This document shows, piece by piece, positions 46,969 through 48,876 of a stretch of 48,876 bases of DNA (its first letter is position 1; every line of letters begins with the position of its first letter). The position numbers were made by a program, and so were the translations under genes. The stretch is from a virus, in IMG/VR virus record IMGVR_UViG_3300045996_000280, positions 1 through 48,876 of that record; one strand, given 5' to 3'. Under the pieces are notes generated by a model. The model had not been told where the DNA came from. It saw only the letters and a program-made list of their open reading frames with translations, and did no database searches.

Positions 46969-47686
46969 GACTAATCCCAATAAACGAAAAGAAATGCCGA
47001 TCTGTTCTGGTGTTCTTGATTACTTCCCGCTGGCTCTGGCTGAAGTGGCTAAAGCCTCAAAGGCAGGTAACGACCAACACAACCCAGGACAGCCCTTGTT
47101 TTGGAATCGCACTAAAAGCACTGACCACGCCGATTGCCTTCTACGGCATCTAGTGGAACGCGGCACAACAGACACAGATGGTGTACCCCACTCCGCCAAG
47201 GTTGCGTGGCGTGCCCTTGCTATTCTCCAACTTGAAATGGAACAAAATGAAGAACTTTCTATTGTCAAACAAAATGAATATCCTGCTGGTGGTATGGCTG
47301 CTCCTGGTAAGTTATTTCACTGTGCTTACACGGTTGGACCTGATGGCAGCGTACGAGGTACTAGTAATGCACCATCAAGCACTGGGGGCACTGGTTCAAA
47401 TGGTGACCAGCAAAACCATCATCTAACTCTTGATGAGGTAATGGCCCAGTGGCAACAGCGCCATGAAATGGAAGAGGCCATGCGGGAAGAGGTTCCTAGT
47501 GGATGGAAAGCAAATCCTGGCTATCTACCGGTAGCCAGTAACACAATGGTAGAGGTGTTGCATCGTGCTTCAGTTTGGGGGAAGACTATGGGTGCGGCGT
47601 TCCTCTATGACTGGGACATCCTTGGGGATGAGTCAGACATCTTGGAATATCGGGTGATTGGCGTGCAAGCCGGAGGCGCCGTATGA
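46961..47686 (+). CDS. dATP/dGTP diphosphohydrolase-like protein
   Basis: A 241-residue protein. Residues 17-95 (YFPLALAEVAKASKAGNDQH, DHADCLLRHLVERG, HSAKVAWRALAILQLEME) match the pattern of phage proteins annotated as dATP/dGTP diphosphohydrolase N-terminal domain. A Gly/Ser-rich linker (about 125-150) joins a second half rich in Met, Trp and Glu with no clear motif. Such enzymes tune dNTP pools. MazG lies immediately downstream. The ATG at 46961 overlaps the preceding stop. Confidence 0.7.
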   Translation: MFETNPNKRKEMPICSGVLDYFPLALAEVAKASKAGNDQHNPGQPLFWNRTKSTDHADCLLRHLVERGTTDTDGVPHSAKVAWRALAILQLEMEQNEELSIVKQNEYPAGGMAAPGKLFHCAYTVGPDGSVRGTSNAPSSTGGTGSNGDQQNHHLTLDEVMAQWQQRHEMEEAMREEVPSGWKANPGYLPVASNTMVEVLHRASVWGKTMGAAFLYDWDILGDESDILEYRVIGVQAGGAV

Positions 47687-47997
47687 CACTAGATGACTAC
47701 CAAAAGCAAGCAGCAACCTTCCGCATTCCTGGTGTGCCAAATGAAGAGCGGGTATTGGGCCTGCTGTCAGAAGCTGGGGAAGTTGCTGGGGTGTTTCAGA
47801 AGCTTTGCCGAGGTGACTACCCTCCCCTAGAAGCAGAGAAGCTGCTATTTAAGGAGCTTGGTGACACTTTGTTTTATCTCTCCCAAGTAGCTATGGACAA
47901 CGGGTGGAACCTGTCCGAAGTGGCTAACGGAAACATTGAAAAACTAACCTCCCGCAAGCTGCGTAACGCCTTGATGGGCTCTGGAGACAACCGATGA
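47683..47997 (+). CDS. mazG: MazG-like nucleotide pyrophosphohydrolase
   Basis: A 104-residue MazG-fold protein. LLSEAGEVAGVFQKL provides the first metal-binding Glu pair, and FKELGDTLFYLSQVA the second (Glu, Asp). Single-domain phage MazG proteins hydrolyse nucleoside triphosphates and may lower ppGpp or remove unwanted dNTPs. It overlaps the genes on both sides. The C-terminal helix is basic. Confidence 0.88.
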   Translation: MTLDDYQKQAATFRIPGVPNEERVLGLLSEAGEVAGVFQKLCRGDYPPLEAEKLLFKELGDTLFYLSQVAMDNGWNLSEVANGNIEKLTSRKLRNALMGSGDNR

Positions 47998-48071
47998 TTA
48001 CCTTCCTAATTGGCTTGGCTCTTGGAGCCGCCCTTGCTTTCTTCTACTTCTGCATTCGTATGGGGCTGTGA
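47994..48071 (+). CDS. Tiny single-TM peptide
   Basis: A 25-residue frame, almost entirely hydrophobic (FLIGLALGAALAFFYFCI). It is bridged to MazG and to the next gene by overlapping start and stop codons. Confidence 0.45.
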   Translation: MITFLIGLALGAALAFFYFCIRMGL

Positions 48072-48307
48072 TGCCATATATCAAACGCGATGACAGGCCG
48101 GTGGCAAGGTTTGCACCAGCCAATGCGGGGGAACTCAATTATGCCCTCACCATGACCATCAAAGAGTATTGGCGCCGCACAGGCAACTACCAAGGCATCA
48201 ATGACATTGTTGGTGCTTTGGAGGGAGCCAAGCTGGAGTTCGTTAGGCGCATTGTTTCCGTGTATGAAAACGGAAAGATTAAAGAAAATGGTGAAGTGTA
48301 TGACTAA
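48071..48307 (+). CDS. DUF6899-like phage protein
   Basis: A 78-residue protein with the recurrent phage pattern PYIKRDDR at the start, AGELNYALTMTIKEYW and INDIVGALEGAKLEFVRR. The family is found with nucleotide-metabolism genes, and its function is unknown. ATG at 48071 is preferred over the GTG three bases earlier. The end overlaps the deoxyribosyltransferase-like gene by eight bases. Confidence 0.75.
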   Translation: MPYIKRDDRPVARFAPANAGELNYALTMTIKEYWRRTGNYQGINDIVGALEGAKLEFVRRIVSVYENGKIKENGEVYD

Positions 48308-48638
48308 ACTTATTTACCTCGCCTCGCCATATTCTGCCTACAAGCCTGGCAAGGAACAGGCATTCCAAGAGGTGTGTGCCAAGGCGGGTGAACTAATGCT
48401 TGAAGGTCACAAGGTGTTCTGCCCCATTGCACACAGCCATCCCATTGAGTGGTGGGGCATGGGTGAAAACCAAACCGGTGACTTCTGGCTTGAACAAGAC
48501 TACGCCGTCCTACAGCACTGCGATGAAATGTGGGTCTATCAAATGCCTGGGTGGGAAGACAGTTATGGCATCCAACAAGAGATTTCCTTTGCCCAAGACT
48601 ACGGCATTCCAATTCTATACATCAAATATGCACCCTGA
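48300..48638 (+). CDS. Nucleoside 2-deoxyribosyltransferase-like protein (DUF1937 type)
   Basis: A 112-residue protein with KLIYLASPYSAY at the start, VFCPIAHSHPI in the middle, FWLEQDYAVLQHCDEMWV and SYGIQQEISFAQ near the end. This matches the Rossmann-like family related to nucleoside deoxyribosyltransferases, which move deoxyribose between bases. The catalytic Glu is probably in QQEI. A salvage role alongside MazG, ThyX and NrdJ is likely, but the exact reaction is unproven. Confidence 0.8.
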   Translation: MTKLIYLASPYSAYKPGKEQAFQEVCAKAGELMLEGHKVFCPIAHSHPIEWWGMGENQTGDFWLEQDYAVLQHCDEMWVYQMPGWEDSYGIQQEISFAQDYGIPILYIKYAP

Positions 48639-48786
48639 TCTGGAAGAACTACTTAATCTAATTGCTTGCCGACTGTCTGTGGATGAGGTGCTGGACATCC
48701 TTGACTGGGAACTCTATGAGTTGCTTGAGGCGCTGAAGCCACACATCAACGACAACTACAGTGAGTTTCTAAAGGCTGTTCGGTGA
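48628..48786 (+). CDS. Small acidic helical protein
   Basis: A 52-residue acidic protein (LEELLNLIACRLSVDEVLDI) that starts inside the preceding gene and ends in a GTGA overlap with the junction-spanning small gene. Its 3' end lies in the repeat shared with the left end. Function unknown. Confidence 0.62.
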   Translation: MHPDLEELLNLIACRLSVDEVLDILDWELYELLEALKPHINDNYSEFLKAVR

Positions 48787-48876
48787 AACAACGGACCTTC
48801 AAAGAGCAAGACACAGATGCACGGCTTGGGCGTAAACGCTTTCTAGAGCGTATGGCCCAGACCCGCGATGCAGAAA
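48759..48876. repeat. Right copy of the terminal direct repeat
   Basis: This copy is equal to 1-118 except for A at 48815. The gene that starts here at GTG 48783 is cut off by the window end and is complete at 25-186. Confidence 0.95.
48783..48876 (+). CDS. 5' part of the junction-spanning small gene
   Basis: This is the same gene as at 25-186, truncated by the end of the window. The single mismatch changes a GAC GGA TGC context to GAC AGA TGC: codon 11 is ACG in one copy and ACA in the other, both Thr, so it is silent. Confidence 0.6.
   Translation, partial: MKQRTFKEQDTDARLGRKRFLERMAQTRDAE

Noticed and set aside
46961-47997. A possible 2-aminoadenine (Z-genome) pathway from the dATP/dGTP diphosphohydrolase-like and MazG genes
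   Set aside because: No PurZ-like adenylosuccinate synthetase gene is present, and the polymerase shows no special link to that system. The genes fit ordinary dNTP-pool control.

Overview
The window is one complete genome of a tailed phage, most likely a podovirus. The first 118 bases and the last 118 bases are the same sequence with one mismatch, and a small gene runs off the right end and resumes at the left end. The sequence therefore closes into a circle of 48,758 bp, and the linear ends are arbitrary or assembly-derived. No single-subunit RNA polymerase gene is visible, so the phage probably uses host RNA polymerase; several sigma70-like promoters fit this. The host is probably a Gram-negative bacterium, perhaps a betaproteobacterium. 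This is inferred from a BpH3-type H-NS homologue, a signal-peptide protein and a lipoprotein.

The circle has two arms that leave a gene-free control region at about 25,216-26,301 and meet at a terminator at 3,784-3,833. The left arm (minus strand, 25,215 down to 3,834) builds the virion and lyses the cell. In order it carries an HNH nuclease, small terminase, small HNH protein, three-TM holin, large terminase, P22-like portal, an overlapping small gene without AUG, a GroES-like co-chaperonin, scaffold, head proteins, Mu gpT-like capsid protein, decoration-like proteins, gp4-like and gp10-like neck proteins, tailspike, three ejection proteins and a GH19 endolysin.

The right arm (plus strand, 26,302 through the end and round to 3,783) opens with small early genes, including an H-NS homologue, a DUF7249-type protein and an exported pair, in short units with their own promoters and terminators. 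A GC-rich block at about 30.1-32.1 kb looks imported. A dCMP deaminase, primase, DnaB-type helicase and many tiny ATGA-overlapped genes follow. An integrase module (38.2-40.1 kb) sits inside the arm: a tyrosine recombinase on the minus strand, and opposite it a GIY-YIG nuclease whose N-terminus resembles that of the integrase.

Replication and nucleotide genes follow: a family-A DNA polymerase, SSB-like protein, SprT/ImmA-like metallopeptidase, 5'-3' exonuclease, HNH protein, phosphoesterase, dATP/dGTP diphosphohydrolase-like protein, MazG, deoxyribosyltransferase-like protein, endonuclease VII, ThyX and a B12-dependent ribonucleotide reductase. The polymerase is the most unusual locus. Its N-terminal half is interrupted by a group I intron that carries an HNH gene and has a foldable core. 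Its catalytic half is a separate gene, divided from the first by two small genes just before motif A.

All functional names come from motifs and family resemblance read by eye. No database search was run.
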